From Anaerolineaceae bacterium UBA1363 (GTDB taxonomy: Bacteria > Chloroflexota > Anaerolineae > Anaerolineales > Anaerolineaceae), in NCBI GenBank assembly GCA_002306055.1, contig DBRR01000023.1:1-5282 (forward strand): DNA of 5,282 bases, written 5' to 3'. The notes below the pieces were generated by a model that was not told the origin of the DNA, searched no databases, and was given only the letters and a program-made list of their open reading frames with translations. Below are positions 1 to 5,282 of the stretch, piece by piece. The translations under genes were made by a program, and so were the position numbers. Each line of letters starts with the position of its first letter. Positions within the stretch are counted from its first letter, which is position 1.

Positions 1-34
1 GGTTGCAAGGAGCGTTCCATCTTAATCACAATGA

Positions 35-289
35 TTGACCAGTAGTGGAAATGGTCCATATGGAGAAGAATCTCATTTTACGATTGATGGGAGGGAATTT
101 ACCTATTATTTGAATACACCAAATGAAAACGCGGCAGAAAAATCGCCCCAGTCAATCTTGATTTACTATAAAGACCCAGATCAAGATTTTTCAATTCGTT
201 GGGGATTTCAAATTTCTTCTGATTATGAGACGGTTGACCAATGCTTTGATCTTGTAAAAGGGCTTCTCAGCAATCTTAGAATCGAGTGA
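35..289 (+). CDS. Small hypothetical protein, AT-rich, uncertain start
   Basis: I do not recognise this 84-residue frame. It reads from a TTG directly after an in-frame TGA (32-34) to TGA at 287-289. The protein is soluble-looking and acidic to neutral, with alternating polar/hydrophobic stretches typical of short beta strands (FTIDGREFTYYLN, SILIYYKD, SIRWGFQIS) and a closing amphipathic helix (TVDQCFDLVKGLLSNL). It has no signal peptide or TM segment. It is AT-rich: 21 of 60 bases are G/C in both 61-120 and 181-240, clearly below the downstream genes. The start is doubtful. The only Shine-Dalgarno-like run (AAGGAG, 7-12) lies 22 nt upstream of the TTG, and there is no in-frame ATG. Frame 1 is open from base 1 to TAG at 43-45 and overlaps it, so this could be the 3' part of a frameshifted longer gene, or an ORF coupled to an upstream gene. 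Codon texture looks protein-like, so it is kept with modest confidence. Confidence 0.4.
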   Translation: MTSSGNGPYGEESHFTIDGREFTYYLNTPNENAAEKSPQSILIYYKDPDQDFSIRWGFQISSDYETVDQCFDLVKGLLSNLRIE

Positions 290-439
290 ACTATCCGTCA
301 CTAAATCAAGTTTAAGGACAAGTATGATTGATTAGTATGTTCGTTCATAGGTGTTTTCATCATAACTTGTGCAAAACTTGTTCTTGCAATATCTCCTGAG
401 TGCGAAGCCTCCCCCCTAGGACCGGCGAGAACGGAGAGT

Positions 440-581
440 TGGGAGTAAATACTGCTCGCTTCGCTCCCAGCATCATGACCCCCACCGTACGGAACAACTG
501 CTGCTCGCTTCGCTCCCAGTATCATGACCTCTATCGTACGGATGGGCCTTGATCCATCCGATGGTTTTCGAATCATCGCGG
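440..581. repeat. Tandem repeat unit 1 (142 bp)
   Basis: This is the first of two adjacent copies of a 142-bp unit; bases 440-538 align with 582-680 at high identity. Inside the unit the core GCTCGCTTCGCTCCCAG occurs twice, at 454-470 and 503-519, 49 bp apart. Each core is followed by a CATCATGA or TATCATGA tract and then by CCGTACGG (485-492, a perfect 8-bp palindrome) or TCGTACGG (534-541). The unit therefore arose from an internal about 49-bp duplication followed by duplication of the whole. GGGAG at 441-445 can pair with CTCCC at 464-468, so the transcript or single strand can fold. It resembles REP/MITE-like intergenic repeats, but no transposase or terminal structure is visible to name a family. 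Confidence 0.85.
539..560. repeat. Near-palindromic hairpin, copy 1
   Basis: CGGATGG at 539-545 is the exact reverse complement of CCATCCG at 554-560, giving a 7-bp GC-rich stem around an 8-base centre. It closes repeat unit 1. There is no T-run on either side, so it does not look like a classical intrinsic terminator. Confidence 0.6.
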
Positions 582-723
582 TGGGAGTAAATACTGCTCG
601 CTTCGCTCCCAGCATCATGACCCTCACCGTACGGAACAACTGCTGCTCGTTTCGCTCCCAGCATCATGTCCACCACCGTAGGGAAGTAATCCTCCACTAT
701 ACGGATGGGCCTTGGTCCATCCG
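582..723. repeat. Tandem repeat unit 2 (diverged, with about 21-bp insertion)
   Basis: This is the second copy of the 142-bp unit, in direct orientation and immediately following unit 1. The cores lie at 596-612 and at 645-661; the latter has one change (GCTCGTTTCG), and both are offset exactly 142 bp from unit 1. CCGTACGG recurs at 627-634 and is degenerate at 676-683 (CCGTAGGG). After base 680 the match breaks: about 21 extra bases (roughly 681-701) separate it from the terminal hairpin, which then resumes at 702-723. The tail of unit 1 after its hairpin (561-581) has no counterpart after 723. The mixture of near-identity and an indel suggests an older duplication or recombination between dispersed copies. 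Confidence 0.8.
702..723. repeat. Near-palindromic hairpin, copy 2
   Basis: This is a second copy of the 22-bp hairpin, differing from copy 1 at one base in the centre (CCTTGGTCC against CCTTGATCC). CGGATGG at 702-708 pairs with CCATCCG at 717-723. The centre change makes the element more symmetric (GGGCC/GGTCC). It keeps its arms although the sequence just before it is rearranged relative to unit 1. Confidence 0.6.
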
Positions 724-867
724 CAAAATCTGGATTGTCAGGTATGAAAGAAATGGAGACCTAAAGGTCAAATCCAGCGTCCGCAATGCAGTTGATGGGT
801 ATGAGGACGCGGGCGAGATCGAGGGGAGAAGGAGCTGCCTATGCGGTTCCCCAGCCCCGATAGCGGA

Positions 868-876
868 TGATATAAT
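868..876 (+). promoter_or_regulatory. Extended -10 promoter for the phosphorylase cluster
   Basis: The sequence TGATATAAT contains a consensus TATAAT (871-876) with the TGn extension at 868-870, the classic extended -10 that can work without a good -35. No TTGACA-like box is present 16-18 bp upstream (the region around 847-853 is C-rich). Transcription would start near 883, leaving a leader of about 20 nt before the ATG at 905. It is the best promoter signal in the window and sits just ahead of the four-gene cluster. Confidence 0.6.
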
Positions 877-895
877 GACTCAACTACACTTACCT

Positions 896-900
896 GAGGT
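896..900 (+). promoter_or_regulatory. Ribosome binding site that fixes the phosphorylase start
   Basis: GAGGT lies 4 nt before the ATG at 905. It is somewhat close but is the only Shine-Dalgarno match near any in-frame start. The alternative ATG at 875 overlaps the -10 box and has no such site, so 905 is preferred. Confidence 0.55.
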
Positions 901-904
901 ATTC

Positions 905-1741
905 ATGGCTGAATTTATCACCATCGCACAAATTGACGCGGCGACAGACGCCGTCAGGGCGCGCATTCACACCCAACCCGAAATTGCTCTCATTCTCGGC
1001 TCCGGTCTGGGTCAATTGGCAGATTCTGTCGAAAACCCCACCATCATCCCTACCCGCGAGATCCCTCACTGGCCTGTCTCAACCGTCCCCGGGCACAAGG
1101 GTCGCCTGATCATCGGGCAGCTCGAGGGCAAAGAGGTGCTTGTGCTGCAAGGGCGCACCCATTACTATGAAGGTCACTCCATCTCGCAGATTGGGCTTCC
1201 CATCCGCGTGATGCAGCGCCTGGGCATCAAAACTCTGATCCTCACCAACGCCTCCGGCGGCTTGAACGACGATTTTCGCCCTGGAGACCTGATGCTGATC
1301 AAGGATCATCTCGCGCTTCTGCCAATGGCTGGCGCGAATCCGTTGCGGGGACCCAACCTGGACGAATTTGGACCGCGTTTCCCGGTTATGAGCGAGGTTT
1401 ATAACCCCGAACTAATCCAGCTGGCCGAAGAAACCGGCGCATCCCTCGGGCTGACGCTCAAAAAAGGCGTGTATGTCTGCCTTTCCGGTCCATCCTTTGA
1501 GACACCCGCTGACTGCCGCTTCCTGAAAATGGTTGGCGTCGATGCGGTCGGTATGTCCACCGTCCCCGAAGCGATTGTCGCCAAGCACGGTGGGATGAAC
1601 ATCCTCGGCATTGCTACCATCACTAACAAAATCGACCCGGACGGGACCAACAAAGCCACCCATGAAGAAGTGCTTGAGGTCGGCGATAAGATCGCCCCGA
1701 ACCTGATGAGCCTGCTTAGGGGTGTGCTGCGCCGCCTGTAA
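905..1741 (+). CDS. punA: Purine nucleoside phosphorylase, trimeric (human-like) class
   Basis: This 278-aa cytosolic enzyme would catalyse phosphorolysis of (deoxy)purine nucleosides to free base plus (deoxy)ribose-1-phosphate (EC 2.4.2.1), in purine salvage. Length and motifs fit the trimeric class. Phosphate-binding Ser33 lies in GSGLG (32-36), His64 in VPGHKGR, and Arg84, His86, Tyr88 and Glu89 in GRTHYYEGH. NASGG is at 115-119 and NPLRGPN at 145-151. Base- and ribose-site residues include Phe198-Glu199 in GPSFET, Met217 in GMSTVPE, and Thr240-Asn241 in ITNK. The Asn is the residue that in this class favours 6-oxopurines (guanosine, inosine). The numbering of Ser33, His64, Arg84, His86, Tyr88 and Glu89 equals that of the human enzyme when translation starts at 905, which supports this start over the much longer open frame reaching back through the repeats to 524. 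It is the first gene of a tight cluster, with 19 nt to the next gene. The symbol punA is by family analogy; xanthosine phosphorylase or methylthioadenosine phosphorylase relatives are less likely. Confidence 0.95.
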   Translation: MAEFITIAQIDAATDAVRARIHTQPEIALILGSGLGQLADSVENPTIIPTREIPHWPVSTVPGHKGRLIIGQLEGKEVLVLQGRTHYYEGHSISQIGLPIRVMQRLGIKTLILTNASGGLNDDFRPGDLMLIKDHLALLPMAGANPLRGPNLDEFGPRFPVMSEVYNPELIQLAEETGASLGLTLKKGVYVCLSGPSFETPADCRFLKMVGVDAVGMSTVPEAIVAKHGGMNILGIATITNKIDPDGTNKATHEEVLEVGDKIAPNLMSLLRGVLRRL

Positions 1742-1760
1742 AGAAAATTAGCTGACCAAT

Positions 1761-2480
1761 ATGGAATACGTCATCAAATTCCTGGCGGATTTTGAGGTCC
1801 CGATTTACTTGATACTCGGGATTGTTGCCGTGGTGTATCTGCGGCGAATCGTGATCTCGCTCGAGGAAAAACGCACGGCTATCTTTGGGCTGGAGCGTGA
1901 AGCCGCCCAACGCAAGGTGACCGCCGCTGCATCGATCCTGGTCCTGGTTGGGCTGATGACCGTCATGGAATTTGTGGTCGCCACCTTCCTGGCCGGCGAG
2001 CTCGCCCAGGCACCAACCTTCGCAACCTCTACGATTGAGGTGCTCACCACTCCCACCACGACGCTGTCGGGCTCCATCCCCTCCACTACGCTTTCCGGCC
2101 TCATCCCCACCGATGCCACACCAACCCCCACGATCTACCCACAGGCGCAAATTGAGGGGATTGACTCCCAGTGTGTGAATGACATCCTGGAGATTGACAG
2201 CCCGGAGCATGAAGCGGAAGTGAAGGGCGTGGTTGAGATCATTGGATCAGTGAATACTCCCTCGCTGGGCTCCTACCGCTATGACTTTTCTACGATGGGT
2301 GAACCCAAGTGGCAGACCATTGCGGCTGGTAGCGGCGTGCATATTGATGAAAATCTCGGAAACTGGTACACCAGCGACCTGGCACCTGGACCTTACATGC
2401 TGCGCCTGGTGGCGCTGGATAACGAAGGCAGCGAAACCTCAACCTGTGTTATCGTTGTAAATGTAACAGCAGAGGAATAA
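1761..2480 (+). CDS. Two-helix membrane protein with Thr/Pro linker and extracellular beta domain
   Basis: This 239-aa protein has no function I can name. Visible order: TM helix 1 (about 13-30); a charged loop (RRIVISLEEKRTAIFGLEREAAQRK, about 28-52) that by the positive-inside rule should be cytoplasmic; TM helix 2 (about 54-77); a Thr/Pro/Ser-rich linker (about 84-130) containing a 9-residue duplication (TTLSGSIPS then TTLSGLIPT); and a C-terminal domain (about 138-236). That domain has alternating strands and a pattern of the type SP...VKGVVEIIGSV...YRYDFS...W..I...LAPGPYMLRLVALDNEGS, as in Ig/fibronectin-like cell-surface domains. Cys138 and Cys229 bracket the domain and could form a disulfide outside the cell. 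Both termini would be outside. The ATG at 1761 lacks a clear Shine-Dalgarno, so translation may depend on coupling to the phosphorylase gene 19 nt upstream. Expected role: envelope-anchored binding or structural protein (inference only). Confidence 0.8.
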   Translation: MEYVIKFLADFEVPIYLILGIVAVVYLRRIVISLEEKRTAIFGLEREAAQRKVTAAASILVLVGLMTVMEFVVATFLAGELAQAPTFATSTIEVLTTPTTTLSGSIPSTTLSGLIPTDATPTPTIYPQAQIEGIDSQCVNDILEIDSPEHEAEVKGVVEIIGSVNTPSLGSYRYDFSTMGEPKWQTIAAGSGVHIDENLGNWYTSDLAPGPYMLRLVALDNEGSETSTCVIVVNVTAEE

Positions 2481-2485
2481 GAGGA
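2481..2485 (+). promoter_or_regulatory. Ribosome binding site of the acetyltransferase gene
   Basis: GAGGA lies just after the preceding stop codon and 4 nt before ATG 2490. It supports that start and translation as part of an operon. Confidence 0.6.
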
Positions 2486-2489
2486 AATA

Positions 2490-3032
2490 ATGGCAAAACT
2501 GAAAATCCTAGTGGCAACCCGCACGCACATGGAAAAAATGATAGCGATGGACCATCGTGTCAACTCGCTCTATTCTTACCGTTTGCAGACCAGCCAGGAC
2601 CCCCAGGGGTGGGGGTTGACCTTCCAGCGGGTGAAACTGCCGCGTGAAGTGACGATCAAATACCCACGCGACGAAAATTCCTTGCTGCGTTCCTGGGCGG
2701 ATGCTGACCTGATCTATGCCGGCATGCTGGATGATCTGCTGGTTGCCTATGTCACACTCGAAGCCAAAAGCCTGCCTAAGACCGCGCGCATCTGCGACCT
2801 GGTGGTCACGCCGGAAGTGCGCCTGAACGGGGTTGCCACTACGATGATTGCCGCCTGCGAAGACTGGGCTGCCAAAAAACGCCTGGACAGGGTGCTGATA
2901 GAGATCCCCATGCGCAACTTCCCCGGAGTCAGCCTGGCGCTCAAGTGCGGTTATGAACAGTGCGGTTTTCTGGACCAGTACTTCCCCAATTCTGATCCCG
3001 CTTTGTTCTTTGAAAAGAGGCTTGGGAGTTAA
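2490..3032 (+). CDS. GNAT-family N-acetyltransferase
   Basis: This 180-aa soluble protein has a GNAT fold in its C-terminal two thirds. The strand DLIYAGMLDDLLVAYVTLE (about 73-91) fits the central antiparallel strands. CDLVVTPEVRLNGVATTMI (102-120) is strand beta4 plus the acetyl-CoA pyrophosphate-binding motif A, with Arg111-x-x-Gly114-x-Ala116 matching the Q/RxxGxG/A signature. A helix follows (EDWAAKKRLD), then strand RVLIEIPM (134-141) and the typical end SLALKCGYEQCGF (148-160). Substrate cannot be read from the sequence: GNATs acetylate amino groups of proteins, small molecules, antibiotics or tRNA. The N-terminal about 70 residues are not a clear part of the core and may cover the substrate site. 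The gene starts 9 nt after the membrane-protein gene and ends 6 nt before the next, which suggests a common transcript. Confidence 0.85.
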   Translation: MAKLKILVATRTHMEKMIAMDHRVNSLYSYRLQTSQDPQGWGLTFQRVKLPREVTIKYPRDENSLLRSWADADLIYAGMLDDLLVAYVTLEAKSLPKTARICDLVVTPEVRLNGVATTMIAACEDWAAKKRLDRVLIEIPMRNFPGVSLALKCGYEQCGFLDQYFPNSDPALFFEKRLGS

Positions 3033-3038
3033 CGGCTT

Positions 3039-4997
3039 GTGATCCTTCCTTTCGCACTTGACCTCACTGGCATTTTCGAAACGGTCTACCAGATCCTGGC
3101 TGCTGGCGTGGCAATCACGGCGGTGGCTTTGATGATGTACGCCACCAGCTTCAATATTCACGACCGGCTGGTTCAGACCTACATCCTGCTGCTGGCTTGC
3201 GTTGTGCTGATCTATGTCGGTGAAGCTATGGCTAGCGTCTCGAATACGCCGACTTACGTGGAATTTCTGCTCCAGATGAAGTGGGTAGGTTTGGTGATGC
3301 TGCCGGCTGTCTACCTGCATTTTTCGGATGCCCTGCTCACCCTGACGGGTCGCCCCAGCCGTGGAAGACGTCGGACAGTCGTCCTGGTGATCTATATACT
3401 GTCGGTTGTGATGGCAGTCCTGATTCCTTTTGGCATCACGGTTGGCGGACTTGCCCCCGAACAAGCACCTGGACCTTACCTGGAACGCAACACGATAACA
3501 TTTTACTTCGGTATTTTTTACATCCTTGTTATGTTGATGGTCAGCTACAACATGCTCAGGGTTGTACGTCGCAGTGCCACTCGCACCAGCCAGCGCCGCT
3601 TGTTTTACCTGATGGCAGGCGCGGCAGCTCCTGCGCTCACAAGCATTCTTTTCCTGTTCCATGGCAACCTGACCCTGGCGAGCCATCCCGACTTTTTCTG
3701 GCTGGTTTCCATCGTTGCTTCGGTCATCACCGGCTTTTTCTTGATCGTGATGGCTTACGTGGTCTCTTACTTTGGGCTCAACTGGACTGAGCGTGCTGTC
3801 AAGAGCCGGTTGCTGCGCTGGATGCTGCGGGGTCCATTCGTGGCGGCAATCGTTTTGGGAATGACTACTATCGTACGGCGTTTTGGTGAATCCCAGGGCG
3901 TTCCCAACTTCTTCCTCGTTCCAGTCGTAATGGTGGCTGGGTTCCTCGTGCTCGAGTATGCCATCACATTGGCTTCACCTTACCTCGAAAAGGCCTTTTT
4001 CTGGGGTGAAGATCGCGCTGACCTGGAGGTGATCCAATCCCTGCAGGACCGTATGCTGACGGGAAAAGACCTGGACCAATTCCTGGAAATGGTCAGCGCT
4101 TCCATTTGCGACCGACTGCAAGTGAAAGCTGGATTTATCGCGGTTTTGGAAGGTGGCAAGATCGACCGGGTTATCCAGACCGGTGATAAAAAGACGCTAA
4201 CATCCCTCAATCTGGATGACAGCATCCTGCAGGAGATAGACAATCAGGCGAACGAAGAGGCTGAATTCCAGTCGTTAGGGGATCTATATGTAGCCCGGCT
4301 GGAATATGCCAATGGCAGCGGCAATAAGATTCTCCTCGGATTATGCGGCTTTCTCAAATATGATCCTGACCTTTTAGAGGAAGAAGACCTGAAAGCCGTG
4401 CGCCTGCTGATCGATCGTGCAACCATCGCGCTAAAGGACCGTGCTTACCAACAGCAGGTACTGCGATCCATTACAAGCCTCCAACTTGAAGTGGATTATA
4501 TCCAGGACTTGCGTGCAAGCGCCAGCTACAATCAACAACGCATCTACAATTCCGAGAACCGCAGCATACCGGTTGAGATGACCGAATGGGTTAAGGACGC
4601 CCTCACGCACTACTGGGGTGGCCCAAAACTGACCAACAATCCACTGATGAATCTAAAAGTGGTCGAAACTGCGAGCGAGGCGAATGAAGGCAACCGGGTG
4701 AATGCACTGCGCAGCATCATCAAAGAAGCTATTGAGAAAATCCGCCCCGAAGGTGAGCGCAAGTTCACCAGCGACTGGTTGTTGTACAACATTCTTGATC
4801 TGAAATTCCTGCAGGGTAAGAAAGTGCGCGAAGTTGCCCGCAAGCTTTCGGTTTCGGAAGCGGACCTCTACCGCAAGCAGAAAGTTGCGCTCGAGAGTGT
4901 TGCCCAGGTGATTGCCGATATGGAACTGGATGGAACAGGCGTTCTCTCAGGGCAGGCAAGCGAAACCGAGCCTTCTCATACGAATTTAGATGAATAA
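3039..4997 (+). CDS. Membrane sensor protein: polytopic N-terminus, GAF-like domain, C-terminal HTH, no kinase
   Basis: This 652-aa protein starts at GTG 3039, with GGGAG at 3024-3028 about 10 nt upstream; a later start would remove the first TM helix. Seven TM helices (about 11-34, 45-66, 78-101, 112-132, 153-174, 187-208, 219-246) resemble the 7TM input region found ahead of histidine kinases, and two further hydrophobic segments follow (about 265-280 and 289-312). A GAF-like domain spans about 328-465 (LQDRML.....DLDQFLEMVSASICDRLQVKAGFIAVLEGGKI at the start, LLGLCGFLKYDPDLLEEEDLKAVRLLIDRATIAL at the end), followed by a helical segment (about 462-500). The C-terminal region (about 512-626) includes HYWGGPKL and a helix-turn-helix-like stretch, KKVREVARKLSVSEADLYRKQ (594-614) with its recognition helix running on to about 622. 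There is no H-box, N-box or G-box, so it is not a histidine kinase. Likely role: membrane-bound one-component regulator or signalling scaffold; ligand and target unknown. It is the last gene of the cluster. Confidence 0.8.
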   Translation: MILPFALDLTGIFETVYQILAAGVAITAVALMMYATSFNIHDRLVQTYILLLACVVLIYVGEAMASVSNTPTYVEFLLQMKWVGLVMLPAVYLHFSDALLTLTGRPSRGRRRTVVLVIYILSVVMAVLIPFGITVGGLAPEQAPGPYLERNTITFYFGIFYILVMLMVSYNMLRVVRRSATRTSQRRLFYLMAGAAAPALTSILFLFHGNLTLASHPDFFWLVSIVASVITGFFLIVMAYVVSYFGLNWTERAVKSRLLRWMLRGPFVAAIVLGMTTIVRRFGESQGVPNFFLVPVVMVAGFLVLEYAITLASPYLEKAFFWGEDRADLEVIQSLQDRMLTGKDLDQFLEMVSASICDRLQVKAGFIAVLEGGKIDRVIQTGDKKTLTSLNLDDSILQEIDNQANEEAEFQSLGDLYVARLEYANGSGNKILLGLCGFLKYDPDLLEEEDLKAVRLLIDRATIALKDRAYQQQVLRSITSLQLEVDYIQDLRASASYNQQRIYNSENRSIPVEMTEWVKDALTHYWGGPKLTNNPLMNLKVVETASEANEGNRVNALRSIIKEAIEKIRPEGERKFTSDWLLYNILDLKFLQGKKVREVARKLSVSEADLYRKQKVALESVAQVIADMELDGTGVLSGQASETEPSHTNLDE

Positions 4998-5069
4998 TTG
5001 GTAAACCATTTTGCGAGCTTCTCTTAGGGTTGATGGCCTGCCTTTACCGGTGTATGTAGTATGCAAACG

Positions 5070-5110
5070 GATGAGATACTCGTAGGGCAGGGCAATCGCA
5101 TCTTATTTTT
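5070..5110 (+). terminator. Weak terminator candidate after the cluster
   Basis: GATGAGAT (5070-5077) can pair with ATCGCATC (5095-5102) with one mismatch across a 17-base loop, followed by TTATTTTT (5103-5110). The stem is short and the loop long, so it is only a candidate. It lies about 70 nt after the last stop codon, a sensible place for the end of the transcript. Confidence 0.25.
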
Positions 5111-5214
5111 CAGGAAAACCACCAAAAATGATTAGAAATCAGGTCTTTTGAATAGATTTCGTCACTCTTTGCGGGTAACACAATTCCGTTTGAGTAGTAA
5201 TATGGGATGGGTTT

Positions 5215-5238
5215 GGCTAAAAAGAATTCTTTTTTGCC
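5215..5238. repeat. 24-bp near-perfect palindrome centred on GAATTC
   Basis: GGC-T-AAAAAGAA faces TTCTTTTT-T-GCC, so 11 of 12 positions in each arm are complementary, with a single T/T mismatch. It lies in non-coding DNA beyond the sensor gene. It may be an operator-type dyad for a dimeric regulator or an AT-rich hairpin with flanking GGC/GCC clamps. The run of six T on the plus strand could also help termination, but the stem is mostly A-T. Confidence 0.55.
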
Positions 5239-5282
5239 GTGAATTGACTGCCAAAACGGGTTTATCAATCAAATATACTAAG

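Larger units (their letters stand above)
290..904. other. Long intergenic region with repeats, no supported gene
   Basis: This stretch of 615 bases lies between the small AT-rich ORF and the phosphorylase gene. Bases 290-439 are AT-rich at first, with a direct repeat ACTTGT at 365-370 and 376-381 (11-bp period, about one helical turn), then become GC-rich near 410-440. Bases 440-723 are the tandem repeat described separately. Bases 724-867 are single-copy, with a small inverted repeat GACCTAAAGGTC and a strong Shine-Dalgarno-like AGAAGGAG (827-834). Open frames cross the repeats on both strands, but their translations are themselves repetitive (for example GAKRA and GSEAS motifs on the minus strand) and have no independent coding signal. 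I read the region as non-coding. Confidence 0.7.

Noticed and set aside
285..302. Terminator after the small ORF (AGTGA/TCACT, 8-base loop)
   Set aside because: The stem has only 5 bp, overlaps the stop codon and is not followed by a T-run.
301..697. Minus-strand open frames of 112 and 74 codons with GAKRA and GSEAS motifs
   Set aside because: They are translations of the tandem repeat in two frames; the recurring peptides follow the 49/142-bp period and there is no start signal or other coding evidence.
440..723. CRISPR array
   Set aside because: There are only four cores with uneven spacing (49, 93, 49 bp), and the intervening sequences are themselves repeated, so there are no unique spacers; no cas gene is present.
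2508..3686. 392-codon minus-strand open frame
   Set aside because: It is antisense to the GNAT and sensor genes, is rich in His/Gln/Arg as expected of a shadow frame, and overlaps two well-supported genes.
3039..4997. Histidine kinase annotation for the 652-aa protein
   Set aside because: The 7TM and GAF parts fit, but no H-box, N-box or G-box can be found after the GAF-like domain; HYWGGPKL does not resemble an H-box.
5244..5279. Promoter at the window end (TTGACT with TATACT)
   Set aside because: The two boxes are 24 bp apart, too far for a normal sigma-70 promoter, and no gene start is visible before the window ends.

Overview
The window looks like chromosomal DNA from a Gram-positive-like or deeply branching bacterium, most plausibly a member of Chloroflexota (Anaerolineae). 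The reasons are the style of the proteins: a short two-helix membrane protein with a Thr/Pro-rich linker and an extracellular beta domain, and a 7TM-GAF-HTH protein with a C-terminal block I associate with Anaerolineae. The assignment is an inference from protein style and was not tested by any search.

Layout. Bases 1-289 hold an AT-rich small hypothetical ORF (84 aa, TTG start), which may be the tail of a longer or frameshifted gene. Bases 290-904 contain no convincing gene. Their centre (about 440-723) is a 142-bp tandem duplication. Each unit carries two copies of a short GCTCGCTTCGCTCCCAG-type core and a near-palindromic 22-bp hairpin. The long open frames through this block on both strands are repeat artefacts. 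An extended -10 promoter (TGATATAAT, 868-876) then leads into a tight four-gene, same-strand cluster.

The cluster is: (1) a trimeric-type purine nucleoside phosphorylase at 905-1741, with all key active-site residues present; (2) a membrane protein at 1761-2480 with two TM helices, a TP-rich linker and an outside beta-sandwich-like domain; (3) a GNAT-fold N-acetyltransferase at 2490-3032; (4) a 652-aa polytopic membrane protein at 3039-4997 with an N-terminal 7TM-sensor-like region, a GAF-like domain, a helical linker and a C-terminal helix-turn-helix-like block, without any histidine-kinase catalytic boxes. Gaps between the genes are 19, 9 and 6 nt, so co-transcription is likely.

How they may work together: only the phosphorylase has a firm function (purine salvage). 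The last gene looks like a membrane-bound one-component regulator or the input half of an unusual signalling system. The two middle genes have no assigned substrate. The final 285 bases are non-coding and AT-rich, with a weak terminator candidate and a 24-bp near-perfect palindrome centred on GAATTC near the window end.
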